A stretch of DNA of 64,000 bases from JAQGMV01 sp963828715 (GTDB lineage Bacteria > Pseudomonadota > Gammaproteobacteria > Burkholderiales > SG8-41), in contig CAWHFX010000020.1 of assembly GCA_963828715.1 (NCBI GenBank), forward strand, positions 62,001 through 126,000, written 5' to 3'. Below are positions 45,208 to 53,913 of the stretch, one piece after another. The translations under genes were made by a program, and so were the position numbers. Below the pieces are notes generated by a model. The model searched no databases. It saw only the letters and a program-made list of their open reading frames with translations, and was not told the origin of the DNA. How positions within the stretch are numbered: the first letter of the stretch is position 1; every line of letters starts with the position of its first letter.

Positions 45208-46086
45208 ATGTCGATACTGATAACTAAGGACACCAGGCTCATCACCCAGGGGATCACGGGAAAAACCGGTCAGTTCCATACGCACATGGGCAAGGAATAC
45301 GCGAACGGCGCTCAGTGCTATGTGGCCGGTGTCACGCCGAAGAAGGGCGGGCAGAACTTCGAAGGCATTCCCATCTTCGACACGGTGAAGGAGGCAAAGC
45401 AGGCGACCGGCGCAACTGTTTCCGTGATCTACGTGCCTCCGCCTTACGCCGCTGCCGCCATCGACGAAGCTGTCGACGCGGACCTCGATCTCGTCATCTG
45501 CATCACCGAAGGCATTCCGGTCCGCGACATGGTTCGGACGAAGTACCGCATGCAGGGCCGCAAGACACGTCTGATCGGCCCGAACTGCCCGGGGATCATC
45601 ACGCCCGACGAGCTCAAGATCGGCATCATGCCGGGCCACATTCATCGCAAGGGACCCATCGGTGTCGTCTCGCGCTCCGGGACGCTCACGTACGAAGCTG
45701 TCGGTCAGCTCAGCGCGCTCGGCCTGGGCCAGTCCACCTGCGTCGGCACCGGCGGCGACCCGGTGAACGGCCTGAAGCATATCGATGTCATGAAGCTCTT
45801 CAACGCCGATCCGGCGACCGAAGGTGTGGTAATGGTCGGTGAGATCGGCGGCAGCGACGAAGAGGAATGCGCGCGCTGGATCAAGGCAAACATGAAAAAG
45901 CCGGTGGTCGGATTCATTGCCGGTGTGACCGCGCCGCCCGGAAAGCGCATGGGGCACGCGGGCGCGATCATTTCCGGCGGCAAAGGCACTGCGGCGGAGA
46001 AGCTGGCGGTGATGGAAGAGTGCGGCATCAAGACAACGCGCAACCCCGCGGAGATGGGGAAGCTGATGAAGGCGGCGCTGCGGTAG
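45208..46086 (+). CDS. sucD: Succinyl-CoA ligase (ADP-forming) alpha subunit
   Basis: SucD carries the CoA-binding Rossmann domain and the phosphohistidine of the enzyme. The 292-residue protein starts MSILITKDTRLITQGITGKTGQFHT, has ITEGIPVRDM and NCPGIITP, and the active-site His250 in KRMGHAGAIISGGKG. I use the ATG at 45208, since upstream frames translate the repeat-containing spacer. The formate dehydrogenase genes follow 18 nt later on the same strand, but co-transcription with them is not certain. Confidence 0.97.
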   Translation: MSILITKDTRLITQGITGKTGQFHTHMGKEYANGAQCYVAGVTPKKGGQNFEGIPIFDTVKEAKQATGATVSVIYVPPPYAAAAIDEAVDADLDLVICITEGIPVRDMVRTKYRMQGRKTRLIGPNCPGIITPDELKIGIMPGHIHRKGPIGVVSRSGTLTYEAVGQLSALGLGQSTCVGTGGDPVNGLKHIDVMKLFNADPATEGVVMVGEIGGSDEEECARWIKANMKKPVVGFIAGVTAPPGKRMGHAGAIISGGKGTAAEKLAVMEECGIKTTRNPAEMGKLMKAALR

Positions 46087-46104
46087 CAGGGCATAGGAGG
46101 TGTT

Positions 46105-47784
46105 TTGGAGGGTGGTAACGTAAAGCGCGCTGGTCGAGGCGGTGCCGGCAAACTCAAGGGCCGGCCGGTCGACCCTGCAGCGCTTGCCGAAGTACAGGCA
46201 TTGCTCGGAGACGCGCCGCGCCGGCGCGATCTGCTTCTCGAGCATCTGCACAAGATCCAGGATCGCTATGGCCATCTGTCGCCCGCGCACCTGGTCGCGC
46301 TCGCACGCGAAATGCGTCTTGCGCCTACCGAAGTCTACGAAGTCGCTACGTTCTATCACCACTTCGACGTGGTGAAGGACGGAGACCCATTGCCGCCCGC
46401 GCTGACGGTGCGTGTGTGCGATTCACTGTCGTGTGAGCTCGCCGGCGCAGGCGAGCTTCTGACAACGCTGCGACAGAAGTTCGGCCCGAACGTGCGCGTG
46501 CTGCCGGCGCCCTGTGTCGGCCGCTGCGAACAGGCGCCGGTGGCGGTGGTCGGGCGCAACCCCATCGCGCGCGCGACGGCGGACGCAGTGCTCGCTGCAG
46601 CGAATGCAGCGCAGACCGAATGCGGAATCGCGGACTACGTGACTTACGAAGCGTATCGCGCGCAGGGCGGGTACCAGCTCGCGGCGAATTGCGTGAACGG
46701 CAAGGTCGACGTCGAGAAGATCTTCAGCGATATGGAAAGCTCCGCGTTGCGCGGCCTCGGCGGCGCCGGCTTCCCGGCGGGCCGCAAATGGCGCATCGTG
46801 CGGGCGGAGCCCGCCCCCCGGCTGGTCGCGATCAACATCGACGAAGGCGAGCCGGGGACGTTCAAGGATCGCTATTACCTGGAGCGCGACCCGCATCGCT
46901 TCCTGGAAGGCATGCTCATCGCCGCATGGGCCGTCGACGCAGCAGAGGTGTACATCTATCTGCGTGACGAGTATGCGGGCTGTCGCGCGATTCTGTCGCG
47001 CGAGCTGGCGGCGCTCACCGCCAATCCGCCGTGCCCGCTGCCGCCGATCCAGCTGCGCCGCGGTGCCGGCGCCTACATCTGTGGCGAAGAGTCGGCGATG
47101 ATCGAATCCATCGAAGGCAAGCGCGGCATGCCCCGCCTGCGCCCGCCGTATGTCGCTCAGGTGGGACTCTTCGCGCGTCCGACGCTCGAGCACAACATGG
47201 AGACGCTGCTCTGGGTGCGCGACATCATCGAGAAAGGCCCCGAGTGGTTCGCCTCGCAAGGCCGGCATGGACGCAAAGGACTGCGCTCGTTCTCGGTTTC
47301 GGGACGAGTGAAGAAACCGGGCGTGCATCTTGCGCCCGCCGGCATCACGGTGAAAGAGCTGATCGACGAGTATTGCGGCGGAATGCTGGACGGGCATGCG
47401 CTCTATGCGTACCTGCCCGGGGGCGCTTCCGGCGGCATACTGCCGGCGGGCCTCGGTGACGTGCCGCTCGATTTCGACACGCTGCAGCCGTACGGGTGCT
47501 TCATCGGTTCGGCTGCGATCATCGTTCTGTCGGACAAGGACCGAGCGGCTGCTGCGGCGCGCAACGTGATGCGCTTTTTCGCCGACGAATCGTGCGGCCA
47601 ATGCACGCCCTGCCGAGCGGGTACGGCGAAAGCAGTCGGTCTCATGGAGCAGCCGCACTGGGACGCGCCTCTGCTCGAAGAGCTCTCGGCCGCCATGGCC
47701 GACGCTTCCATATGCGGGCTGGGACAGGCTGCGCCCAACCCGATACGATGCGTACTGAAGTATTTTCCTCAAGAGGTTAAGTGA
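46105..47784 (+). CDS. NAD-dependent formate dehydrogenase, fused NuoE-NuoF-type beta subunit
   Basis: The 559-residue subunit fuses two modules normally seen as FdsG and FdsB: residues about 20-165 are NuoE-like, with [2Fe-2S] cysteines in CDSLSC and CVGRC; residues 190 onward are NuoF-like, with the FMN motif RGLGGAGFPAGRKW, the GEESAMIESIEGKRG NAD region and the [4Fe-4S] set CGQCTPC plus a later Cys (ICGLG). It passes electrons from the alpha subunit to NAD. The start is TTG at 46105 behind AGGAGG. The fused layout resembles the beta subunit of two-subunit bacterial formate dehydrogenases such as Methylorubrum FDH1. Confidence 0.93.
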   Translation: MEGGNVKRAGRGGAGKLKGRPVDPAALAEVQALLGDAPRRRDLLLEHLHKIQDRYGHLSPAHLVALAREMRLAPTEVYEVATFYHHFDVVKDGDPLPPALTVRVCDSLSCELAGAGELLTTLRQKFGPNVRVLPAPCVGRCEQAPVAVVGRNPIARATADAVLAAANAAQTECGIADYVTYEAYRAQGGYQLAANCVNGKVDVEKIFSDMESSALRGLGGAGFPAGRKWRIVRAEPAPRLVAINIDEGEPGTFKDRYYLERDPHRFLEGMLIAAWAVDAAEVYIYLRDEYAGCRAILSRELAALTANPPCPLPPIQLRRGAGAYICGEESAMIESIEGKRGMPRLRPPYVAQVGLFARPTLEHNMETLLWVRDIIEKGPEWFASQGRHGRKGLRSFSVSGRVKKPGVHLAPAGITVKELIDEYCGGMLDGHALYAYLPGGASGGILPAGLGDVPLDFDTLQPYGCFIGSAAIIVLSDKDRAAAAARNVMRFFADESCGQCTPCRAGTAKAVGLMEQPHWDAPLLEELSAAMADASICGLGQAAPNPIRCVLKYFPQEVK

Positions 47785-47862
47785 GGCGGGAGGTGGAGGC
47801 GCCAGTTGCCGTCTGACGTTGCACCTCTCGCCTTCTCGCCTCTTACCTCACGAAAGCAGCCA

Positions 47863-50667
47863 ATGACCGCCACGAGCAATCACGAAACGGCGCAGATGCC
47901 GATCGAGTTCACCCTCAACGGCAATGCGGTGGCCGCCGCGCCGGGCGAAACGATTATCCAGACTGCCGCTCGGCACGGGATCGAAATCCCGCACCTCTGC
48001 TACAAGGAAGGCATGCGCCCCGACGGCAATTGCCGTGCGTGCATGGTCGAGATCAAGGGTGAGCGCGTGCTCGCGCCTTCCTGCTGCCGCGTGCCGACGC
48101 CCGGGATGGACGTGACGACCGACAGCGCGCGCGCCGTGCATTCGCAGAAGATGGTTCTGGAGCTGCTGCTCTCGGACATGCCGGTGGAGCGCCATACCCT
48201 TCATTCCGAGCTCGACCACTGGGCCGCACATCTGGACGTCGGTAAGCCACGCTTCGGCAAGCGTCACAATCCGCCGGCCGATCTCTCGCACTACGCGATC
48301 GCCGTCAATCTCGATTCATGCATCCAGTGCACGCGTTGCGTGCGCGCCTGCCGCGAGGAGCAGGTGAACGACGTGATCGGCTATGCCCATCGCGGGGAGC
48401 ACTCGAAGATCGTGTTCGATCTCGATGATCCGATGGGTGGCTCGACGTGCGTCGCGTGCGGCGAATGTGTGCAGGCGTGTCCGACCGGCGCCCTCATGCC
48501 GGCACGCGACGTCGGTCTCATGAAGCCCGACAAGCAGGTGAACAGCGTGTGTCCGTATTGCGGCGTCGGGTGCCAGATCACGTACAACATCAAGGACAAC
48601 AGGATCCTGTACGTCGACGGACGCGATGGTCCGGCCAACCGCGGCCGGCTGTGCGTGAAAGGACGCTACGGATTCGATTATGTGCATCACAAGCAGCGCC
48701 TGACGAAACCGCTCATCCGCAAGCCTGGCATACCGAAGCACGCCGATTTCACGATGGATCCGTCGGATCCTCTCGCCTGTTTCCGCGAAGCGAGCTGGGA
48801 GGAAGCGCTCGAGCTCGCCGCGGGCAAGCTCAAGGCCATCCGCGACGAGCGTGGTCCGCAGGCGCTCGCCGGGTTCGGCTCCGCCAAGGGCACCAATGAA
48901 GAGGCGTATCTCTTCCAGAAGCTCGTGCGCACCGGCTTCGGCACGAACAATGTCGATCACTGCACGCGGCTGTGCCATGCCTCGAGCGTGGCGGCACTCC
49001 TCGAAGGTATCGGTTCCGGCGCGGTGTCGAATCAGGTGAACGACGTCATGCGCGCTGAGGTGATTTTCCTGATCGGTGCAAATCCGGTCTCGAATCATCC
49101 GGTGGCTGCCACGTGGATCAAGAACGCGGCCAAACGCGGCGCGAAGTTGATCTATGCAGACCCACGACGCTCGGAGCTCGCGCGTCATGCCACCTACATG
49201 CTCCAGTTCAAGCCGGATACGGACGTCGCGCTCTTGAACGCGATGATGCACGCCATCGTCGAAGAAGGCCTCGTGAACGAGGCGTTCATTCAGGACCGCA
49301 CGTCCGGCTACGAAGAGCTGAAGAGAAACGTTGCCGGCTACAGCCCCGAAGCGATGGCGCCGCTCTGCGGCATACCGGCTGAAACCATACGCGAAGTCGC
49401 TCGGCTGTTCGCGACCTCACGCGGCTCGATGATCCTGTGGGGCATGGGCATTTCGCAGCACATTCACGGCACCGATAATGCGCGCTGCCTGATTGCGCTG
49501 TGCCTCATGACCGGGCAGGTCGGCCGGCCGGGGACGGGGCTGCATCCGCTACGCGGGCAGAACAACGTTCAGGGGGCGTCCGACTCCGGTCTCATCCCCA
49601 TGGTGTTCCCGGACTATCAGCGCGTGGACAACCCCGAAGCGCGTGCGCGTTTCGAGAGCTTGTGGAACATGCCGCTCGATCCGAAGCCGGGGTTGACCGT
49701 CGTCGAGATCGTGCACGCGATACTCGATGGCGACATCAACGGCATGTACATCATGGGCGAGAATCCCGCGATGTCCGACCCGGACGCGCACCATGCGCGC
49801 GAGGCGCTCGCGAAGCTCGACTGCCTCGTCGTGCAGGAAATCTTCCTGACCGAAACCTGCTACCTCGCCGACGTGATCCTGCCGGCGACGGCGTGGCCCG
49901 AGAAGGAGGGCACGGTCACCAATACAGACCGCATGGTTCAGCTTGGCCGCACGGCCCTTGTTGCGCCGGGTGACGCGCGTCCCGATCTCTGGATCATTCA
50001 GGAGATTGCGCGCCGGCTGGGGGTTGAATGGAATTACAGCGGCCCCGCGGATGTATTCACTGAAATGCGCAAGGCCATGCCATCGATCGCGGGCATTACG
50101 TGGGAGCGACTCGAGTCCGAGAGCTCGGTTACCTATCCGTGTGAACGCGAAGGCGATCCGGGACAGCCGGTCGTATTCACCGACCACTTCCCGACGCCGA
50201 CCGGACGAGCGCGTTTCGTTCCGGCGGACATCATCCCCGCGGCGGAGCAGCCTGACACCGAGTTTCCGTTCGTGCTTATCACGGGGCGTCAGCTCGAACA
50301 CTGGCACACGGGTGCGATGACGCGCCGCTCGGCGGTGCTCGATGCGATCGAGCCCGAACCGACCGCGCTGCTGCATCCGCTCGACCTCGAGGCGATGGGC
50401 GCTCAGGCCGGCGACGTGATCACGGTGGAGTCCCGGCGGGGCATCATTTCACTCTATGCGCGTGCCGACGACGGCACGCCGCACGGCTGTGTCTTCATTC
50501 CGTTCTGCTTCTATGAGGCGGCGGCCAATCTGCTCACGAATCCCGTGCTCGATCCGTTCGGCAAGATTCCTGAATTCAAGTATTGCGCCGTGAAGGTGAT
50601 GCGCGGCGGAGAGCTCATGCGCCGCTCGAGCTATGGCGGCGGGCAGGCGCTGGAGGCTGTCGTCTGA
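47863..50667 (+). CDS. fdsA: NAD-dependent formate dehydrogenase alpha subunit (Mo/W)
   Basis: This 934-residue catalytic subunit oxidises formate to CO2. It has an N-terminal [2Fe-2S] ferredoxin domain (PHLCYKEG, GNCRACMVE, SCC), two [4Fe-4S] motifs (CIQCTRCVRAC and CVACGECVQACP), then the molybdopterin domain with CPYCGVGCQ plus CVKGR and the metal ligand Cys in HCTRLCHASSV (not selenocysteine). The His-Cys3 cluster motif (HxxxCxxCxxxxxC) expected after the first ferredoxin domain is missing; that stretch reads ERHTLHSELDHWAAHLDVG. Accessory genes fdsC/fdsD are absent here. The ATG at 47863 is used. Confidence 0.93.
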   Translation: MTATSNHETAQMPIEFTLNGNAVAAAPGETIIQTAARHGIEIPHLCYKEGMRPDGNCRACMVEIKGERVLAPSCCRVPTPGMDVTTDSARAVHSQKMVLELLLSDMPVERHTLHSELDHWAAHLDVGKPRFGKRHNPPADLSHYAIAVNLDSCIQCTRCVRACREEQVNDVIGYAHRGEHSKIVFDLDDPMGGSTCVACGECVQACPTGALMPARDVGLMKPDKQVNSVCPYCGVGCQITYNIKDNRILYVDGRDGPANRGRLCVKGRYGFDYVHHKQRLTKPLIRKPGIPKHADFTMDPSDPLACFREASWEEALELAAGKLKAIRDERGPQALAGFGSAKGTNEEAYLFQKLVRTGFGTNNVDHCTRLCHASSVAALLEGIGSGAVSNQVNDVMRAEVIFLIGANPVSNHPVAATWIKNAAKRGAKLIYADPRRSELARHATYMLQFKPDTDVALLNAMMHAIVEEGLVNEAFIQDRTSGYEELKRNVAGYSPEAMAPLCGIPAETIREVARLFATSRGSMILWGMGISQHIHGTDNARCLIALCLMTGQVGRPGTGLHPLRGQNNVQGASDSGLIPMVFPDYQRVDNPEARARFESLWNMPLDPKPGLTVVEIVHAILDGDINGMYIMGENPAMSDPDAHHAREALAKLDCLVVQEIFLTETCYLADVILPATAWPEKEGTVTNTDRMVQLGRTALVAPGDARPDLWIIQEIARRLGVEWNYSGPADVFTEMRKAMPSIAGITWERLESESSVTYPCEREGDPGQPVVFTDHFPTPTGRARFVPADIIPAAEQPDTEFPFVLITGRQLEHWHTGAMTRRSAVLDAIEPEPTALLHPLDLEAMGAQAGDVITVESRRGIISLYARADDGTPHGCVFIPFCFYEAAANLLTNPVLDPFGKIPEFKYCAVKVMRGGELMRRSSYGGGQALEAVV

Positions 50668-50699
50668 GGCAACAGCCAGCGCCTGCCCGCCAGGCGGGC
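50641..50699 (+). promoter_or_regulatory. Overlapping alternative hairpins at the fdsA stop
   Basis: GGGCAGGCGCT (50641-50651) can pair with AGCGCCTGCCC (50678-50688), placing the fdsA stop codon in the loop; alternatively GCCCGCC-A-GGCGGGC (50685-50699) forms a second stem that shares bases with the first. The two are mutually exclusive. They could regulate or end transcription before fhs, but no T-tract follows. Confidence 0.4.
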
Positions 50700-50799
50700 C
50701 GGCCAGTGAACAAGTCAGAGGGACCCCCAGGTTTTCCTCCGACACCTCCTTTCCTGCGGCTCGGGAAGGACCTGTATATCTGAAGGAAGGAACCGATCA

Positions 50800-52476
50800 A
50801 TGCCGTTATCCGATATCGAGATCGCCCAGAAGGCGAAGTTGCAGCGCATCACCGAGATCGCACAGAAGCTCGCCATTCCCGAACATGCGCTCGAACCTTA
50901 TGGCCATTACAAGGCCAAGGTGGCGCTCGATTACGTGGATACGCTGCGCGATCGTAAGGACGGCAAGCTCATCCTCGTGACGGCAATCAGCCCGACGCCA
51001 GCGGGCGAAGGGAAGACGACCACCACGGTCGGGGTCGGCGATGCGCTCAACAAGATCGGGAAGAAGGCCGTCATCTGCCTGCGCGAACCTTCGCTCGGCC
51101 CGGTCTTCGGCATGAAAGGCGGCGCTGCCGGCGGTGGTTATGCCCAGGTCGTGCCGATGGAAGACATCAACCTGCACTTCACCGGCGACTTCAACGCGAT
51201 CGCGCTTGCGAACAATCTTCTCGCGGCCGCGATCGACAATCACATTCATCACGGCAACGAGCTCGGCATCGACGTGCGCCGCATCGCGTGGAAACGCGTC
51301 GTGGACATGAACGATCGTGCACTGCGCGAGATCGTGTGTTCTCTCGGCGGGCCCGGCAACGGCTATCCGCGCCAGGATGGTTTCGACATCGTCGTCGCGT
51401 CGGAGGTAATGGCGATCTTCTGTCTCGCGACTTCACTCAATGATCTGAAGACGCGGCTTGGCAATATCGTCATCGGCTACACGCGCGATCAGAAGCCGGT
51501 GCGCGCGAAGGATCTGAAGGTGCATGGCGCGATGACCGTCCTCTTGAAAGAAGCGCTCAAGCCGAACCTCGTGCAGACGCTCGAGAACAATCCCGCGTTC
51601 ATTCACGGCGGACCATTCGCGAATATCGCGCACGGATGTAATTCGGTCATCGCCACCAAGACGGCGCTGAAGCTCGCGGACTACGTGGTGACCGAGGCGG
51701 GCTTCGGCGCGGATCTGGGCGCCGAGAAGTTCGTGGACATCAAGTGCCGCAAGTCGGGGCTCAGACCCGACGCCGTTGTGATCGTCGCGACGATGCGGGC
51801 ACTGAAGTATCACGGCGGCGTCGACGTGAAGGAAGTGAACAAGGAGAACCTCGCTGCACTGGAAAAGGGCGTCGCGAATCTCGAACGGCACGTGAACAAT
51901 GTCCGGAACCACTATGGCTTGCCGTGCGTCGTCTCCATCAATCGCTTCACGTTCGACACGGACGCGGAAATCGAACTGGTGAAGAAAAAGATGAGTCCGC
52001 ACCAGGTCCCGGTTCTGCTCGCGACACACTGGGCGCAAGGCGGTGCCGGCGCGGCGGACGTGGCGAAAACGGTCGTCGATCTCATCGAGAAGGGCAGCAA
52101 CCAGTTCAAGTACGTCTATGAAGACGATGTGCCGCTGTGGGACAAGATCAAAACGATCGCGACACGCATTTACGGTGCGAGCGACGTTACGGCGGACGCG
52201 AAGGTGCGCGGCCAGATCAAGCGTCTGCAGGAAGAAGGTTACGGCCGTTATCCCGTCTGCGTTGCGAAGACGCAGTACTCCTTCTCCACGGATCCCGGTC
52301 TGCGCGGCGCCCCTTCCGGCCACGTCGTCAATATACGTGAGGTGCGCCTTGCGGCGGGCGCCGAGTTCGTGGTCATGGTGTGCGGTGACATCATGACGAT
52401 GCCAGGCCTTCCGAAGGTGCCTTCCGCCGAAAAAATCGATCTCACCGAAGACGGCAGAGTCGTCGGGCTGTTCTGA
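50800..52476 (+). CDS. fhs: Formate-tetrahydrofolate ligase
   Basis: Fhs makes 10-formyl-THF from formate, THF and ATP. The 558-residue protein carries the P-loop TPAGEGKTTT (66-75), LREPSLGPVFGMKGGAAGGG and FHTG-type HFTGDFNAI, and GFGADLGAEKF. Length is typical for the family. It lies about 130 nt after fdsA and so can share a promoter with the formate dehydrogenase, with formate being partitioned between oxidation to CO2 and entry into C1 biosynthesis. Confidence 0.97.
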   Translation: MPLSDIEIAQKAKLQRITEIAQKLAIPEHALEPYGHYKAKVALDYVDTLRDRKDGKLILVTAISPTPAGEGKTTTTVGVGDALNKIGKKAVICLREPSLGPVFGMKGGAAGGGYAQVVPMEDINLHFTGDFNAIALANNLLAAAIDNHIHHGNELGIDVRRIAWKRVVDMNDRALREIVCSLGGPGNGYPRQDGFDIVVASEVMAIFCLATSLNDLKTRLGNIVIGYTRDQKPVRAKDLKVHGAMTVLLKEALKPNLVQTLENNPAFIHGGPFANIAHGCNSVIATKTALKLADYVVTEAGFGADLGAEKFVDIKCRKSGLRPDAVVIVATMRALKYHGGVDVKEVNKENLAALEKGVANLERHVNNVRNHYGLPCVVSINRFTFDTDAEIELVKKKMSPHQVPVLLATHWAQGGAGAADVAKTVVDLIEKGSNQFKYVYEDDVPLWDKIKTIATRIYGASDVTADAKVRGQIKRLQEEGYGRYPVCVAKTQYSFSTDPGLRGAPSGHVVNIREVRLAAGAEFVVMVCGDIMTMPGLPKVPSAEKIDLTEDGRVVGLF

Positions 52477-52518
52477 AAGCGCATAAAGCCGCGCGTTCTC
52501 TTGTGATCTTGCGTCTTA

Positions 52519-52524
52519 TATAAT
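52519..52524 (+). promoter_or_regulatory. -10 promoter element upstream of terC
   Basis: TATAAT is a perfect -10 hexamer about 125 nt before the terC ATG. A clear -35 sequence with 16-18 base spacing is not visible (TTCTCT is the closest). The downstream leader contains a small CCGC/GCGG hairpin but no recognisable yybP-ykoY manganese riboswitch. Confidence 0.4.
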
Positions 52525-52649
52525 TTCATGCGCGCCGCAAAGCGGCTTCCTGTCTGTCGTGCCCGACCACCTGCTGCCCGGCATCCCTGTGGAGCGTCGA
52601 AAGCCGTCGTTCGCCCGGCAGCGATTACAACGAGGAGTGAGGTCCCATC

Positions 52650-53369
52650 ATGGGATTAACCGATACTGCATTCTGGGTTGCGCTCATGCAGATCATCGGC
52701 GTGAACATCGTCCTTTCGGGCGATAACGCCGTCGTGATCGCACTCGCGGCGCGTTCGCTGCCGCAGAAGCAACAGAAGGCAGCCATCATCTGGGGTAGCG
52801 GCGGCGCGGTGATCATGCGGATCATTCTGACCGTCGTTGCCGTGGAGATGTTGAAATGGCCGTACTTGAAGCTCATCGGCGCGGTGCTGTTGCTGTGGAT
52901 TGCAGTCAAGTTGCTGGTCCCGGAGGACGAGGGAGAGGGCGACATCAACACGAGCGACAATCTGATGGCCGCGATCAAAACGATACTGATCGCCGACCTC
53001 GTGATGAGCCTCGATAACGTCATCGGGGTTGCCGCGGCCGCGAAGGACAGCCTCCTGCTGCTGATTCTCGGCCTGGGCATTTCCATCCCGCTCGTCGTCT
53101 TCGGCTCGACCATCCTGCTGAAGCTCATGGATCGCTTTCCCATCATCATCACGATCGGCGCAGGTTTGCTCGGATGGGTTTCGGGCGAAATGGCCGCGAC
53201 CGATCCGATCATCAAGGATTGGGTAAACGCGAACATGCACTGGCTGCACTGGGTCGCGCCTGCCATCGGCGCAATTTTCGTCATCGCAACGGGAAAGTGG
53301 TTCGCAGCACGGACAGCGGTGGCGCATAAGCCCCCGGTCGATCTCGCCGGCGAGCAGCCGAAGACGTAG
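52650..53369 (+). CDS. TerC-family integral membrane protein (YjbE-like)
   Basis: The 239-residue protein has about seven membrane helices and the TerC family motifs SGDNAVVIALA (near residue 25) and SLDNVIGVAAAA (near residue 115), whose acidic residues are thought to bind metal such as manganese in related exporters. The N-terminus is extracytoplasmic or membrane-embedded and the tail is hydrophilic. It sits between fhs and a UspA gene. A role in manganese or metal loading is inferred from family knowledge. Confidence 0.85.
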   Translation: MGLTDTAFWVALMQIIGVNIVLSGDNAVVIALAARSLPQKQQKAAIIWGSGGAVIMRIILTVVAVEMLKWPYLKLIGAVLLLWIAVKLLVPEDEGEGDINTSDNLMAAIKTILIADLVMSLDNVIGVAAAAKDSLLLLILGLGISIPLVVFGSTILLKLMDRFPIIITIGAGLLGWVSGEMAATDPIIKDWVNANMHWLHWVAPAIGAIFVIATGKWFAARTAVAHKPPVDLAGEQPKT

Positions 53370-53407
53370 GCACTCTTGATCGCATTCGATACTCGCGGAG
53401 TGAAGCC

Positions 53408-53836
53408 ATGAAGATTCTCGTCCCCGTCGATGGCTCTGAAACATCGAGCCGCGCTATCGACCATCTGGTTAAAAAGGCGGCCTGGCATGGCGCGGACACG
53501 GAGATCCATCTGCTGAACGTGCAGCACTCGATTCCATACGGGAGCCGCGTCTCGGCCGTCATCGGTCGTGAAGCACTCGAACAGTACCATCGCGAGGAGG
53601 GTCTCGCTGCATTGCAACCGGCACGCGCGAAACTGGACGCCGCCGGTCTCAAGTATCAATGTCACATCCTCGTGGGCGAGCCGGCGGAGAAGATCGTTCA
53701 GTACGCCAGGGAAAACGGCTGCGAGCAGATCTTTATGGGAACGCATGGCCGGGGCGCGGTATCAAAAGTGCTGCTGGGCTCGGTTGCAAGCAAGGTCGTC
53801 GCGCTCTCCGACGTGCCCGTGGTGCTGGTCAAGTAG
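53408..53836 (+). CDS. Universal stress protein, UspA family
   Basis: The 142-residue UspA-domain protein starts MKILVPVDGSETSSRAIDHLV and ends with THGRGAVSKVLLGSVASKVV followed by VPVVLVK, which gives the G-x2-G-x9-G-S ATP motif. It is 38 nt after terC and 77 nt before the TctC gene, so it may be co-expressed with either. Its link to oxalate or formate stress is inference. Confidence 0.9.
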   Translation: MKILVPVDGSETSSRAIDHLVKKAAWHGADTEIHLLNVQHSIPYGSRVSAVIGREALEQYHREEGLAALQPARAKLDAAGLKYQCHILVGEPAEKIVQYARENGCEQIFMGTHGRGAVSKVLLGSVASKVVALSDVPVVLVK

Positions 53837-53913
53837 CCTTAGGGCCCGCGCGGCCCCGGCCGGCACGCGGCGCGCATGTCGCTCTACGGCTACCCATAAT
53901 CAGGAGGAGTTTC

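Noticed and set aside
52477..52649. Leader of terC checked for a yybP-ykoY manganese riboswitch
   Set aside because: The conserved purine-rich core and paired loops of that riboswitch are not visible.
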